Notes: generated by a model not told the origin, from the sequence alone. A stretch of DNA of 64,000 bases from JAHEEL01 sp963715255 (GCA_963715255.1 CAVQRN010000003.1:239203-303202), one strand, 5' to 3'; counted from the first letter of the stretch, positions 44,244-52,654 are shown. Program-made: numbers and translations.

Positions 44244-44575
44244 GTCTGGCCTCCCGTCTGCGCAGCTGTGTCTTCCGACTCGGGCCTCGGTCCGGCCTTG
44301 ACAATGATCGCGGCGATCGCAGCGAACACGACGACGGCGATCAGATATCCGAGCGCCTCCCAGTACGGGCTGTTCGGCAGGACATCGACGAACCCGCGCA
44401 TGACGGCGATCCCAATGAGGATCATCGCCACCGACCAGAGGGCGGCAGCACCGAGCGAGAAACCGGCGAAACGTCCGAGCTTCTTCGCCTGCCCGACGGT
44501 CTCCTGAAGAAGGTACTCCTTCGCGAGATCACGGAACTCGACGATCAACACCGGGAGATCCTGCAACTTGGCCAT
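44240..44575 (-). CDS. Two-helix membrane protein, holin-X/DUF1469-like (111 aa)
   Basis: A cytoplasmic amphipathic N-terminus (MAKLQDLPVLIVEFRDLAKEYLLQETVG) is followed by two transmembrane helices (about 38-62 and 72-93) and a polar tail. This resembles the actinobacterial Holin-X (phage holin superfamily, DUF1469) group, but without the usual glycine pattern. It is the first gene of the small-gene run 44575-43667. A role in membrane organisation is only a guess. Confidence 0.65.
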   Translation of the reverse strand: MAKLQDLPVLIVEFRDLAKEYLLQETVGQAKKLGRFAGFSLGAAALWSVAMILIGIAVMRGFVDVLPNSPYWEALGYLIAVVVFAAIAAIIVKAGPRPESEDTAAQTGGQT

Positions 44576-44669
44576 GTGTGCCCCTCAACGTGTTCGAATG
44601 ACCCACAGGCTAATCGCCTTCGCGGCGATCGCACTCCGTTCCTACCGTCGGGTACTATCTCGTTCCAGC

Positions 44670-45971
44670 ATGGACTCGGGAGTACTCGGTCAAGACCCAA
44701 CCGACGACCCGCTTGGCGTGAAGGGACGCCGCACGGCGCGTCGGAACATGGTTCCCCTCGTCGGCGGCCAGGCCGTTTCGCTCTTCGGCGACTACATCGC
44801 GTTCTTCTCGCTCCCCTACTTCGTTCTCGCCCTCACCGCACAACCACTTGATCTGGGTCTCACCGCGGCTGCCGAGACGCTGCCGATGTTCCTGTTCGGC
44901 TTGATCGCCGGCGTGTTCCTGGATCGCCGGCGGAACCTGCGGTCGACCCTCGTGTGGATCGACCTGGTGCGCGCTGCTGTGTTCTTCGGCTTGGCGCTGG
45001 CGGCAGCGAACGGGGCGGGAACCCGTTGGCTCGTCTTCGGCGTTGCGTTTGTGATCGGGACCATGTCGGTGTTCTTCGACTCCGGTCTCCAGGCCATGAT
45101 GCCTTCGGTCGTCGATGAGGACATGCTCATCGATGCCAACTCGCAACTCGCGATTGCCCGCATGGTGACGTTCAGCATCGGACCGCTCGCCGGCGGCATC
45201 CTCATTGCATTCAGCGGGGGATTCGCCATCGCGTTCCTCATCAACGCAGTGACCTTCCTCGTGTCGGCCGCGTTCCTGGCGACGATTCGCGTCGTTCACG
45301 AGCGCCCCCTTCGAGTTCCTGAGCCGTTCATGAATTCGCTCAGAGACGGTCTGAAGCATTTGATCGGAGACCCGCGACTTCGCTGGGCGACCCTTGGTGC
45401 CACGTTCACGAATCTCGTATTCCAGCCGCTCGAGGCGCTGCTGGTCCTCTTCGTCATCACGGAGATTCTCGATCTCCCTGCCGACACCATCGGGGATCTC
45501 ACGACGGTGGGCGTGAGCATCGGTGTGTTCTATGCCATCAATGCAGGAATCGGCGCCATCGGCGCCGCCCTCGCGCCCCGGATGTCCGCCACCGTTCCTC
45601 TCGGCACCATGTACGTAGCCGGACTCTTTCTCGTCGGAGGTGGCTTCCTCACCCTCGCCATCATGCGGTCGTTCTGGGCGGTGATCCCCGCAGGACTGGC
45701 GTTCGCAGGGATGGCGTGGGTCAACGTTGCTCTGACGACGATGCGTCAGCGGCTCACGCCTCCTGAGATGCTCGGTCGTGTCATCGCTGCGTCGCGAACC
45801 CTCGCTTGGATCGGCCTGCCGGCGGGCGCAGCGCTCGGCGGCATGATCGCCGGCTACGTCGGAGTGATCCCCGTCTACGTCGGTGGCTCGATCCTCGTGA
45901 TCATCATCGCCGGATTCCTCCTCACTACCGCGCTCGTACGAGACCCGGTGATGGCCGACCCGGAGGATTGA
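44670..45971 (+). CDS. MFS transporter
   Basis: A 433-residue major facilitator with about 12 transmembrane helices. The loop motif after helix 2 is in LIAGVFLDRRRNLRSTLVWID, with the charged R-R-R typical of motif A. A helix near the middle carries FFDSGLQAMMPSVVDEDMLIDANS, and SRTLAWIGLPAGAALGG resembles the enterobactin exporter/multidrug EntS type. It probably exports a small molecule or drug; the substrate is unknown. The start at MDSGVLGQDP is chosen as the first Met that keeps the cytoplasmic tail of normal length. A strong terminator follows the stop. Confidence 0.88.
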   Translation: MDSGVLGQDPTDDPLGVKGRRTARRNMVPLVGGQAVSLFGDYIAFFSLPYFVLALTAQPLDLGLTAAAETLPMFLFGLIAGVFLDRRRNLRSTLVWIDLVRAAVFFGLALAAANGAGTRWLVFGVAFVIGTMSVFFDSGLQAMMPSVVDEDMLIDANSQLAIARMVTFSIGPLAGGILIAFSGGFAIAFLINAVTFLVSAAFLATIRVVHERPLRVPEPFMNSLRDGLKHLIGDPRLRWATLGATFTNLVFQPLEALLVLFVITEILDLPADTIGDLTTVGVSIGVFYAINAGIGAIGAALAPRMSATVPLGTMYVAGLFLVGGGFLTLAIMRSFWAVIPAGLAFAGMAWVNVALTTMRQRLTPPEMLGRVIAASRTLAWIGLPAGAALGGMIAGYVGVIPVYVGGSILVIIIAGFLLTTALVRDPVMADPED

Positions 45972-46001
45972 GGTACCGGCTGCCAACTCCGAGCAGGGCC
46001 C

Positions 46002-46030
46002 AAGTACTGAGGATGTAGTCCTCAGTACTT
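46002..46030. terminator. Bidirectional hairpin terminator
   Basis: A perfect 12-base inverted repeat (AAGTACTGAGGA and complement) has a 5-base loop. It lies between the converging MFS gene and the 40-aa membrane gene, whose stop codon falls within the right arm. Confidence 0.8.
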
Positions 46031-46144
46031 TCTGCGCTTCTTCACGCGCTTTCCCCTTCGGCCCTTCGTCATCCATCCTACGGCAAAACCCAGGAGCGCA
46101 GCGAGAGCGATCCAGATGATGATCTGCGAGCCGACGTACAACAC
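46022..46144 (-). CDS. Small membrane protein (40 aa)
   Basis: A GTG start directly follows the stop of the OmpA-like gene. The protein has one transmembrane helix (LYVGSQIIIWIALAALLGFA) and a strongly basic tail (MTKGRRGKRVKKRRKY) that would sit in the cytoplasm. It ends in the terminator hairpin. It is co-directional with and immediately adjacent to the OmpA-like gene, so they are probably co-translated. The basic tail could bind nucleic acid or acidic lipid, but that is speculation. Confidence 0.6.
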   Translation of the reverse strand: MLYVGSQIIIWIALAALLGFAVGWMTKGRRGKRVKKRRKY

Positions 46145-47371
46145 CTACTCCTCCAGGGCGTCGAACTCGATGCGCCGGTTCTTCTGCCGACCTTCTTCCG
46201 TCGAGTTGTCCGCGATCGGAACGGTGTCACCGTAGCCGATGGCGACGAAGCGGTTGGGATCTTCGCCCTGTTCCACGAAGTAGACGACAACCGCCTGCGC
46301 ACGACGCAAGGACAGATCCAGATTGCGTTCGGGCGATCCTTGCGCGTCGGCATGGCCGCTGATCTCAATCGGCACGGCAGAGAATTCTCTCAACGGAACG
46401 AGGAGTTCGTCAAGGAGCGCTTTCCCAACAACGGTGAGCTCGTCGCTGGCGAACTCGAATTCGACGACCTTACCCTCGATCAACTCGGCGAGCGTCCGCT
46501 CGAGCTCCGCAACTTCTTCCCTCGTCGGGGGCGGCGGCTTTGGCGGGCCGAGCACGCCGTCGGTGAGTTCGAAACCGGCTCCTTGGAGGGCGACGATGAA
46601 AGCCTCCGAGGCGATCTCGAGGTCTCGCTTCTCCTGTCGGGTCTCGGTCTTGCCCGCAGTCGTCACCACGTCGCCAGACGGATTGACCGTGACCGAACCC
46701 TCTTGCAGTCCGTTCGCGAGCGAGCCGACAAGGGCGACCGCCTTGCCGATCCACTCGTCCTCTGAGGGAAGTCCTTCGACGATCTGGACATCACCGACAT
46801 CGATGCTCGCGAATCGCAAAGAACCTTCCGTGGTTTCAAGAGCCGCAAGTGAGGCGTCGACGAAGATCCGCTGCTCTTCGGTAGAGAGATCACCGGAGAC
46901 CACCGCTTCGTTGTTGCTCCACGAGAATGTGACCGGGGCGCCGAGGATCTCTCCGGCTGCGAGTTCGGTGGCCTCGATCTCCCACACTCCGGTTACGTCA
47001 ACGGACCCGACGCCGTTGAGCTGCGCAACCGCCTCTTCCGCTGCCGCGATGTCCTGTCCTTCGGTGTACTGGCCCTTCAGCGACACGACGAAGCCGGCGG
47101 CTTCGGCCGTGATGTCACGGAACCCGGCGATCTGAAGGGTCTGCTCGGATCTGGCCTCTAGATCGGCTTCGACGGATCGAGTGCCGACGAACACGGCGAT
47201 GGCGGTGAACACGACAAAGAGCAGGATCACACCAGCAATGAACGCCGGCCACGATGACGCCGGTTCGTCATCGACGGGCGAGTTGAAACCCGGCGGTGGG
47301 GTGGACGATCGCTGTGCTGCAGCACGATCGAGTTGCTGCAGTCGTTTCGTGCTTTTGCTCTTGCGGGCCAT
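46145..47371 (-). CDS. Membrane-anchored OmpA-family peptidoglycan-binding protein
   Basis: The 408-residue protein has a basic cytoplasmic start (MARKSKSTKRLQQLDRAAAQ), one transmembrane helix (WPAFIAGVILLFVVFTAIAVFVG, residues about 50-72) and an extracytoplasmic part. BON-like repeats (DITAEAAGFVVSLKGQY, GVGSVDVTGVWEIEA) come first. The C-terminal OmpA domain shows EFEFASDELTVVGKALLDEL, VPIEISGHADAQGSPERNLDLSLRRAQAVV, and AIGYGDTVPIADNSTEEGRQKNRRIEF, the usual peptidoglycan-binding motifs with the Asp and Arg. In actinobacteria ArfA (OmpATb) has the same BON-OmpA layout. The 40-aa gene follows directly; the DivIVA gene lies just upstream. Confidence 0.88.
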   Translation of the reverse strand: MARKSKSTKRLQQLDRAAAQRSSTPPPGFNSPVDDEPASSWPAFIAGVILLFVVFTAIAVFVGTRSVEADLEARSEQTLQIAGFRDITAEAAGFVVSLKGQYTEGQDIAAAEEAVAQLNGVGSVDVTGVWEIEATELAAGEILGAPVTFSWSNNEAVVSGDLSTEEQRIFVDASLAALETTEGSLRFASIDVGDVQIVEGLPSEDEWIGKAVALVGSLANGLQEGSVTVNPSGDVVTTAGKTETRQEKRDLEIASEAFIVALQGAGFELTDGVLGPPKPPPPTREEVAELERTLAELIEGKVVEFEFASDELTVVGKALLDELLVPLREFSAVPIEISGHADAQGSPERNLDLSLRRAQAVVVYFVEQGEDPNRFVAIGYGDTVPIADNSTEEGRQKNRRIEFDALEE

Positions 47372-47438
47372 ATTCCCTCGAAATGCTACCGACTCCCCTG
47401 GCAACCGCCAGGCGCTCCGAGACCGGTGCGTTCGAACG

Positions 47439-48221
47439 TCAACCTATCTCGACCGACGATTCGTCGAGCACGACCCGAATAGCCTCGTGATCGCGGAGAG
47501 CATTCGTGAGCATGTCTCCCGTAGCCTCCTTGAGGGAGCGGAGCCGGCGTGCGAGTTCCTCGTACTCGTCTCGACTCTTGGCGAGGCGTTCGATGGAGCG
47601 CCGACGCTCCGTTTCGTACACTTCCGAGGCCTGTGTGGTTGCTTCGGCCAGTGTCGCCTCGGCTTCGATCTGGGCAGCGGCGAGGACCCGATCGGACTCC
47701 GATGCGGCATCGGTGCGAATACGTTCCGCATCTTCTCGAGCTGCTGCCACCTCGGCGTCCACGCGACGGTTTGCGTCAGCGAGGATCGACTCGGCTTCGG
47801 CGCGGATGACCCGGGCTTCCTCACTCGCAGCGTCAAGACGCGCCTGGGCTTGCAGGAGGAGACCTTCGGCATCCTTCCTGGCTCGATCCGCGGTTGTCCT
47901 CGGTTCCGCAAGGAGTCTGGCCGTTTCAATCTCGGCGTCACGAAGCATCAGAGACGCCTTCTCCTCTGCGTCGGAAAGGAGCTTGTGCTTGGCCTCGGCT
48001 GCCGCGACATACGCAGATTCGACGGAATCCTCGACCTCGGCCTTCCCGACGCGACGCCGCTCGAGTTCGCGTTTCTGGATCAGGGCGTCCTTCAGGTTCT
48101 CCTCGAGCGAAGCGACGGACACCGTCAGCTCTTTGAGAAACTGGTCAACCTGTCGTTGGTCGTAGCCGCGGCGGCCAACGTCGAACGACTGACGTTCGAC
48201 CGACTCTTTGAGCGAGTCCAC
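47439..48221 (-). CDS. DivIVA-domain coiled-coil protein
   Basis: The 260-residue protein has an N-terminal DivIVA lipid-binding segment (ERQSFDVGRRGYDQRQVDQFL) and a very long, charged coiled coil (about residues 40-225, AEAKHKLLSDAEEKASLMLRDAEIE and similar). Such proteins mark curved membrane at poles and division sites and steer growth. The GTG start is preferred since a GAGGAGG site lies six bases before it, shorter than the first in-frame Met. It lies next to the OmpA-like envelope gene on the same strand. No phosphosite is evident. Confidence 0.88.
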   Translation of the reverse strand: MDSLKESVERQSFDVGRRGYDQRQVDQFLKELTVSVASLEENLKDALIQKRELERRRVGKAEVEDSVESAYVAAAEAKHKLLSDAEEKASLMLRDAEIETARLLAEPRTTADRARKDAEGLLLQAQARLDAASEEARVIRAEAESILADANRRVDAEVAAAREDAERIRTDAASESDRVLAAAQIEAEATLAEATTQASEVYETERRRSIERLAKSRDEYEELARRLRSLKEATGDMLTNALRDHEAIRVVLDESSVEIG

Positions 48222-48396
48222 TGTCGACCTCCTCGATCGCGCTCGCTTCCCCGACACCCGTGTCAGTCTATGATCGCTACTCTACGTGGTCAACTGGTTC
48301 TCGATGACCACACCGAGTGGAACCATTCGGCTGTTGGGGGCCAGCCTACCGTGGGCGGGTCGATGGACTGATGCTCTGCACGGGTACGCTGCACCC

Positions 48397-49071
48397 ATGA
48401 TCGAAGTGCTCTTCGCAACCCTCGGAGCCGGCGACTGCGAAGCGCTCGGCGACGGTTGGCTGATCCAGCCGGTGGCTGCCTGGACGAGTCTGGCGTACGC
48501 AGTGGTCGGAATCGCCCTGATGATGTCGGCGGCTGCGTCCCCCGTTCGGGAGCGGACGCTCCGCATCGCGTTCGGGGTCCTGCTCATCGGAACGGGTTTC
48601 GGCAGTTTCCTGTACCACGGTCCACAGCCGGCGGTGGCGGCATTCGCCCACGACCTCACGTTCCTCGTGATGCTGTGGTTCTTGATCGTCATGAACCCGG
48701 CAGGGCCCTACGGCCTCCGCCGCCTCCTGGCATGGGCTGGCATTGTGGTCGTGTCGGCAGTCATCGCGGTCATCCTGATCCTGTATCCGGCGTCGACGAA
48801 TACGCTCGCCGGCGTCTCTATCGCGGCGTTGGTTCTGTCAGACCTGCTCATGCACCGGGTGGGTGGCATCGATGGCCGCTGGTATGCGACGGCACTCGCT
48901 CTCTTCGCTGGTGCGCTCCTCTTCGACGCTCTCGGCCGCTCGGGGGCGTCAACATGCATGCCCGACCATGTGGTGCAGTTCCATGGCCTGTGGCACGTTC
49001 TGTCCGCAATGGCGTTCGGCGCCTACTTCATCGCAACCGTCCAACCACGCAACCAGGAGCCACTCCCTTGA
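48397..49071 (+). CDS. Multi-pass membrane protein, ceramidase-like (CREST)
   Basis: The 224-residue protein has about seven transmembrane helices. Motifs of the CREST hydrolase group (alkaline ceramidase, PAQR) can be picked out: CEALGDGWLIQPVAAWTSLAY, GSFLYHGPQP (Ser and His), AFAHDLTF (His-Asp), and FHGLWHVLSAM (two His). These would form a zinc site within the membrane. Activity is not known for bacterial members; a lipid amidase is possible. The start at MIEVLFATLG is preferred because it precedes the first helix. The stop overlaps the next gene's start. Confidence 0.7.
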   Translation: MIEVLFATLGAGDCEALGDGWLIQPVAAWTSLAYAVVGIALMMSAAASPVRERTLRIAFGVLLIGTGFGSFLYHGPQPAVAAFAHDLTFLVMLWFLIVMNPAGPYGLRRLLAWAGIVVVSAVIAVILILYPASTNTLAGVSIAALVLSDLLMHRVGGIDGRWYATALALFAGALLFDALGRSGASTCMPDHVVQFHGLWHVLSAMAFGAYFIATVQPRNQEPLP

Positions 49072-50018
49072 CCCTCCCCGTCACGTACACCGATGTCGAA
49101 GCCGCAGCCCTTCGTATTGCTCCGTTCGTCCACCGGACGCCCGTGTTCACGTCATCGACGCTCGACCACGAACTCGGAGCCAGCGTCTTCTTCAAGGCGG
49201 AGAATCTGCAGAAGGTCGGAGCATTCAAGGCTCGGGGTGCAACGAACGCAATCCTGCAACTCCCGAAGGACGTTCCAGGGGTCGTAACGCACTCTTCCGG
49301 CAACCATGGCCAGGCCGTCGCGTACGCAGCGGCGATCCGCAACTTGCCGGCATGGATCGTCATGCCGCGCACGGCACCGCGACTCAAGGTCGATGCCGTT
49401 CGCTCATACGGCGCCGAGGTCGTGTTGTGTGATCACGTCGATCGGGAAACGGCCGCCGCTGAGGTCGTGGAGCGGACCGGGGCGGTCCTTGTCCATCCTT
49501 TCGACAACCCGGCGGTCATCGCAGGGCAGGGCACCGCCACGCTCGAACTCGTGGACCAAGTCGGGAATCTCGATGTGGTTGTTGCACCCATCGGAGGCGG
49601 CGGGTTGCTCTCGGGGGCGGCGACCGTGGCTGCGGCACAAGATCCGGCGATCCCGGTGATAGGGGCCGAACCTTTCGCCGTCGACGACGCCTTCCGCTCA
49701 CTCCGGTCGGGTCGGCGCCTTGCGGGCGTTGTGAATCCCGTCACATTGGCCGACGGTCTGCTCACGGGGATCGGCGCCAGACCCTTCGCGATCCTCACCG
49801 CTCTCAACGCGGACGTGATCCGAGTGACCGAGGTATCGATCCTCGAGGCAGCCCTCTTCCTGTTGCAGCGGATGAAACTCCTGGTTGAGCCATCCGGCGC
49901 CACACCGCTCGCGGCGCTCAGAACGGAGCCGGAGCGTTTCTCCGGTCGACGCGTCGGCGTCATCATCTCGGGCGGCAACACCGATCTCTCATGGCTCGAA
50001 GCAGCGAGACGCCTCTGA
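49068..50018 (+). CDS. Threonine/serine dehydratase-like PLP enzyme
   Basis: This 316-residue PLP enzyme of the tryptophan-synthase-beta fold deaminates serine or threonine to a 2-oxoacid. The PLP lysine is in FFKAENLQKVGAFKARGA (KxxxFKxRG). The phosphate-binding site is HSSGNHGQAVAYAA, and GGGGLLSGAATVA is the glycine loop. It lacks the C-terminal ACT regulatory domains of biosynthetic IlvA, so it resembles the short catabolic or serine racemase type. The start is a TTG overlapping the ceramidase stop (TTGA), with an AGGAG site upstream. Confidence 0.9.
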   Translation: MTLPVTYTDVEAAALRIAPFVHRTPVFTSSTLDHELGASVFFKAENLQKVGAFKARGATNAILQLPKDVPGVVTHSSGNHGQAVAYAAAIRNLPAWIVMPRTAPRLKVDAVRSYGAEVVLCDHVDRETAAAEVVERTGAVLVHPFDNPAVIAGQGTATLELVDQVGNLDVVVAPIGGGGLLSGAATVAAAQDPAIPVIGAEPFAVDDAFRSLRSGRRLAGVVNPVTLADGLLTGIGARPFAILTALNADVIRVTEVSILEAALFLLQRMKLLVEPSGATPLAALRTEPERFSGRRVGVIISGGNTDLSWLEAARRL

Positions 50019-50034
50019 CCCGGTCTCCCGCTCG

Positions 50035-50868
50035 TCAGGTGATCGCGGAGAGGCTCGTCAACGCCTCTGCCAGGCGCCTCCTGGACTCGGTGAGGTTCTC
50101 GGACGCCCGCTGCTCTCGGTCTCTTGCTGCGGCAAGTCGGGCCGAACGGTCCGGCTGTCCCTCCCCTTCCGCTTCGGCCGCCCGATACGCGTATCGAGCC
50201 TCTGCTCTCGCGTCGACAACCCCCCGGGTGTCGTTGAGACGATCGACGACACCGCGCGCCGTCTCTGCAGTTCTGGTGTCGGGTGCTGCAGCTTCAAGAG
50301 CGTAGAGATGATCGGTCGCCGCGTTCATGCGCCCGGAGAGTTTCTGCCAGGTCTCGGCATTCGCGGTCTCCGCCGTGGAGCCGACGTCCGTCGTCTGGTC
50401 GTATTTGGCGTTGCCACGCCAGAGAGCCAGAGCCTCGGTGAGATGGTCGAAGAGCCACCGCGAGTCGGCGTAGCCGCTTCGTGCAAGCTCCTTCCACGTC
50501 GGACCGACGTTTGCGACCGTCACGCTCTTCTTCTTGCCCGAACCGGCGAGTACCGCGATCAGAACGACGACAAGGATTCCTCCGACAATCAGGATCCACC
50601 AGGGTGCTTCGCCTTCGCCCTCGTCCGCGGGCGCGCCGGTGGTGTCGGGTGCCTGCGTCGCATCGGGAGCCTGCGTGGTATCCGGTGCCTGGGTCGTATC
50701 CGGTGCCTGGGTCGTATCGGGTGCCTGCGTCGTCTCCGGCGCCAGCGTCGTCTCCCCAGCTTCAGGTGCGGACGTGGTCGGCAGATTCTCTCCTGAGCAT
50801 GCGGCTGCGCCGGCTCCGAGTGCCAGGAGCATCGCTCCGACTGCAATTAGGCGCACGATCCTCGCCAT
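50035..50868 (-). CDS. Lipoprotein with Thr-Gln-Ala-Pro repeat linker and one membrane helix
   Basis: A lipoprotein signal peptide (MARIVRLIAVGAMLLALGAG, lipobox Ala-Ala-Ala-Cys at residue 24) is followed by a repetitive linker (TTQAPD repeated about five times). A hydrophobic helix comes next (WWILIVGGILVVVLIAVLAGS), so the C-terminal half would be cytoplasmic. That half is helical and carries no recognisable domain. The mix of a lipidated N-terminus with an internal helix is unusual. The function is unknown. The start follows a weak GGAGG-like sequence. Confidence 0.75.
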   Translation of the reverse strand: MARIVRLIAVGAMLLALGAGAAACSGENLPTTSAPEAGETTLAPETTQAPDTTQAPDTTQAPDTTQAPDATQAPDTTGAPADEGEGEAPWWILIVGGILVVVLIAVLAGSGKKKSVTVANVGPTWKELARSGYADSRWLFDHLTEALALWRGNAKYDQTTDVGSTAETANAETWQKLSGRMNAATDHLYALEAAAPDTRTAETARGVVDRLNDTRGVVDARAEARYAYRAAEAEGEGQPDRSARLAAARDREQRASENLTESRRRLAEALTSLSAIT

Positions 50869-50957
50869 GAACGTTCCTCCCGTGTGGCTTCGGCCCGAGT
50901 GTAGGGGACCGACTCTCCGAATCGGTTTGGTCCCGGGGTCGGAGAGATTCGCGGTGT

Positions 50958-52125
50958 CTACATCGCGCCGGGGAGCCAATCCCTCAGGTGGAACACCTTC
51001 CTTGTCGCGACCGCGTCGGCCGTCAGGAATCCGGGAATGTCCTTGACCGAGCGGGCGACCATCTCCGGCCGGGCATCGGTGGCAACGGGTCGCCCTTCCG
51101 ACAGGTCGCACACCTCTTGGGCACGCGCCGACAGCTCCGCGGTGCCGATCCGCCTGGCGTAGTCGATGATGTCCTGCTTCGGAAGACCGAGAAGGGGTCG
51201 AAAGATCGGGATCTCGGAGGCCTCGGACACTGCAACGAGGTGCGGCAGCGTTTGCGACGACACCTGGCCCATCGCATCGCCGGTCAGCAGTGCAAGGATC
51301 CCTCGCTCCCGGGCGATCTCCGATGCTGCCCGAGCCATCAGAACCTTCAACGCCACCTGCCGCATCCGTGCATCGACCTGTTCGAGCAGCGCCTCCTTCA
51401 CCGGCTGAAACTCGACCACGTGGACAACCGGATCGGTGCCGTAGCCCCATCGCTCCCACAGCGAACGCGCAACCGCAACCGCATGATCGGACTGCGAACA
51501 CGACAGCGTGAAGTGGACGAACTCGACCGGGCATCCGCGCGACATCATCATCCATGCGGCCACCACCGAATCGAAGCCGCCCGAGATAAGGCCAAGCACC
51601 GGCTCCTGACTACCCAGAGGAAGACCCCCGGGTCCGCGGTGATGGGCAACGACGAGGAAGGCCCGATCGTCCAGCACTATCACGTCGACCGATTCCTGCG
51701 GGTGATCCAAGTTCACCGTTCCGCCCGCTTCGACGAGGAGCGATCCCGATTTCGAGGCAAAGTCGTATGACGTCCAGGAATGGGTCCCTCGCCGCTTTCA
51801 CCCGAACGCCGAACGTTCGATCGGAGACACGGTCGCGAGCCAGGCGTGCAACCTCCGAAGCGAGATGGTCGAGGTCGCCCGCTCCGAGTTCCTCCGTTTC
51901 ATCAACTGATGCGACACCGAACACGCGGGAGGTCCGCTCAACGACGGCATCAGTCCGATCGCCGGCGTCAAGGCCAAACCGGTGTGATCCCAGTCGCTCT
52001 AGCGGTGACTCACAGCCTGCGTCGTCCAGCGCCGATCGAAGGCTGGAGAGGACGCGTGTGATCATCCGCGACTGAGTGCGCCGCGATTTGAGGAAGATGT
52101 CACCCGAGAGGGTGATGTGGATCAT
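50958..52125 (-). CDS. thiI: tRNA 4-thiouridylation / thiazole sulfur transferase ThiI (frameshifted)
   Basis: ThiI adds sulfur to tRNA uridine-8 and to thiamine precursors. About 388 residues are read across a shift near 51765. The N-terminal MIHITLSGDIFLKSRRTQ and THUMP region (DLDHLASEVARLARDRVSDRTFGVRV) are in one frame. The AANH PP-loop (VLGLISGGFDSVVAAWMMMSRG, with SGGxDS) and the ending (LLTGDAMGQVSSQTLPHLVAVS, IGTAELSARAQEVC) lie in the other. There is no rhodanese domain, as in most archaeal-type forms. The start follows a weak site. One extra base in a CC run seems to cause the shift. Confidence 0.9.
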
Positions 52126-52192
52126 GACGGCTCCCCGGTCTCTCTGTGCCCCAGGATACGGATCGGCGCGCCATTCGTCGGCGGCAAACCCG

Positions 52193-52444
52193 TCAGGTCC
52201 AGCGCGGCGAGGTTCGAATCTCGCCGCGCGGCCCCTCCGCCTGGTGGGGACAACGGTTGTCGAGCGAGCTGAGGCCATCGCTGGTCCTGGCAAGGCACAC
52301 CGATCGCCCACCGGTGATCACCGCCTTCACCTGGTTGGTGCCGAGGTCATCGGCATCGACCTCGTGCCAGCGTACGTCGTCCGCGCGGCTGCTCCCTCCG
52401 GGTCCCCTGCCATGGATGCTCGACGGCACCCATGGATTCCACAT
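52193..52444 (-). pseudogene. Truncated Rieske-type ferredoxin remnant
   Basis: A frame carries the opening of a Rieske domain (VRWHEVDADDLGTNQVKAV, LARTSDGLSSLDNRCPHQ), with the first Cys-Pro-His ligand pair of a 2Fe-2S cluster. It then runs into a short unrelated end (AEGPRGEIRTSPRWT). The second Cys-His pair and the rest of the domain are missing. The break falls at a perfect 10-base inverted repeat (52202-52229). The start is not clear. It lies between tRNA-Leu and thiI and is probably a degraded gene. Confidence 0.6.
52202..52229. repeat. Perfect 10-base inverted repeat
   Basis: GCGCGGCGAG and its complement flank an 8-base loop containing TTCGAAT. It resembles a tRNA T arm but has no other tRNA parts upstream. 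It coincides with the break in the Rieske remnant. Confidence 0.6.
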
Positions 52445-52494
52445 CGGTGCTCTTCATGTCCCCCCGGCCTTCGCCCGGCATCACCCCGAACGAA

Positions 52495-52530
52495 CAACAA
52501 CCCCTCGGGGTGGAGCCCGTGGGGTTGTTG
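52495..52530 (-). terminator. Hairpin terminator after tRNA-Leu
   Basis: A perfect 10-base inverted repeat (CAACAACCCC and complement) with a 16-base loop begins within the CCA end of tRNA-Leu on the minus strand and is followed by TTCG. It can terminate the tRNA transcript. Confidence 0.7.
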
Positions 52531-52615
52531 GTGTCGGAGGGGGGACTCGAACCCCCACAGGAGTTATCCCACATGGCCCTCAACCATGCGCGTCTACCAA
52601 TTCCGCCACTCCGAC
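52529..52615 (-). tRNA. tRNA-Leu (anticodon GAG)
   Basis: An 87-base class II tRNA has acceptor stem GTCGGAG/CTCCGAC, a D arm TGGCGGAATTGGTAGACGCG, an anticodon arm CATGG-TTGAGGG-CCATG (anticodon GAG), a long variable arm (TGGGATAACTCCT) and a T arm with GGTTCGAGTCC. CCA is encoded. It lies after the oligopeptide transporter operon on the same strand. Confidence 0.95.
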
Positions 52616-52654
52616 GCGGGGACAGGAGTATAGGAACTCCAAAGACGAAGCGGG

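Noticed and set aside
44655..46076. Long minus-strand open frame opposite the MFS transporter
   Set aside because: The translation is low-complexity and rich in Arg, Glu, Asp and His, as expected of the antisense of a membrane protein gene at high GC; the plus strand encodes a clear 12-helix transporter.
52202..52229. tRNA T-arm-like hairpin with TTCGAAT loop
   Set aside because: The stem-loop has an 8-base loop and no acceptor, D or anticodon arm in the upstream 60 bases, so it is not a tRNA gene.
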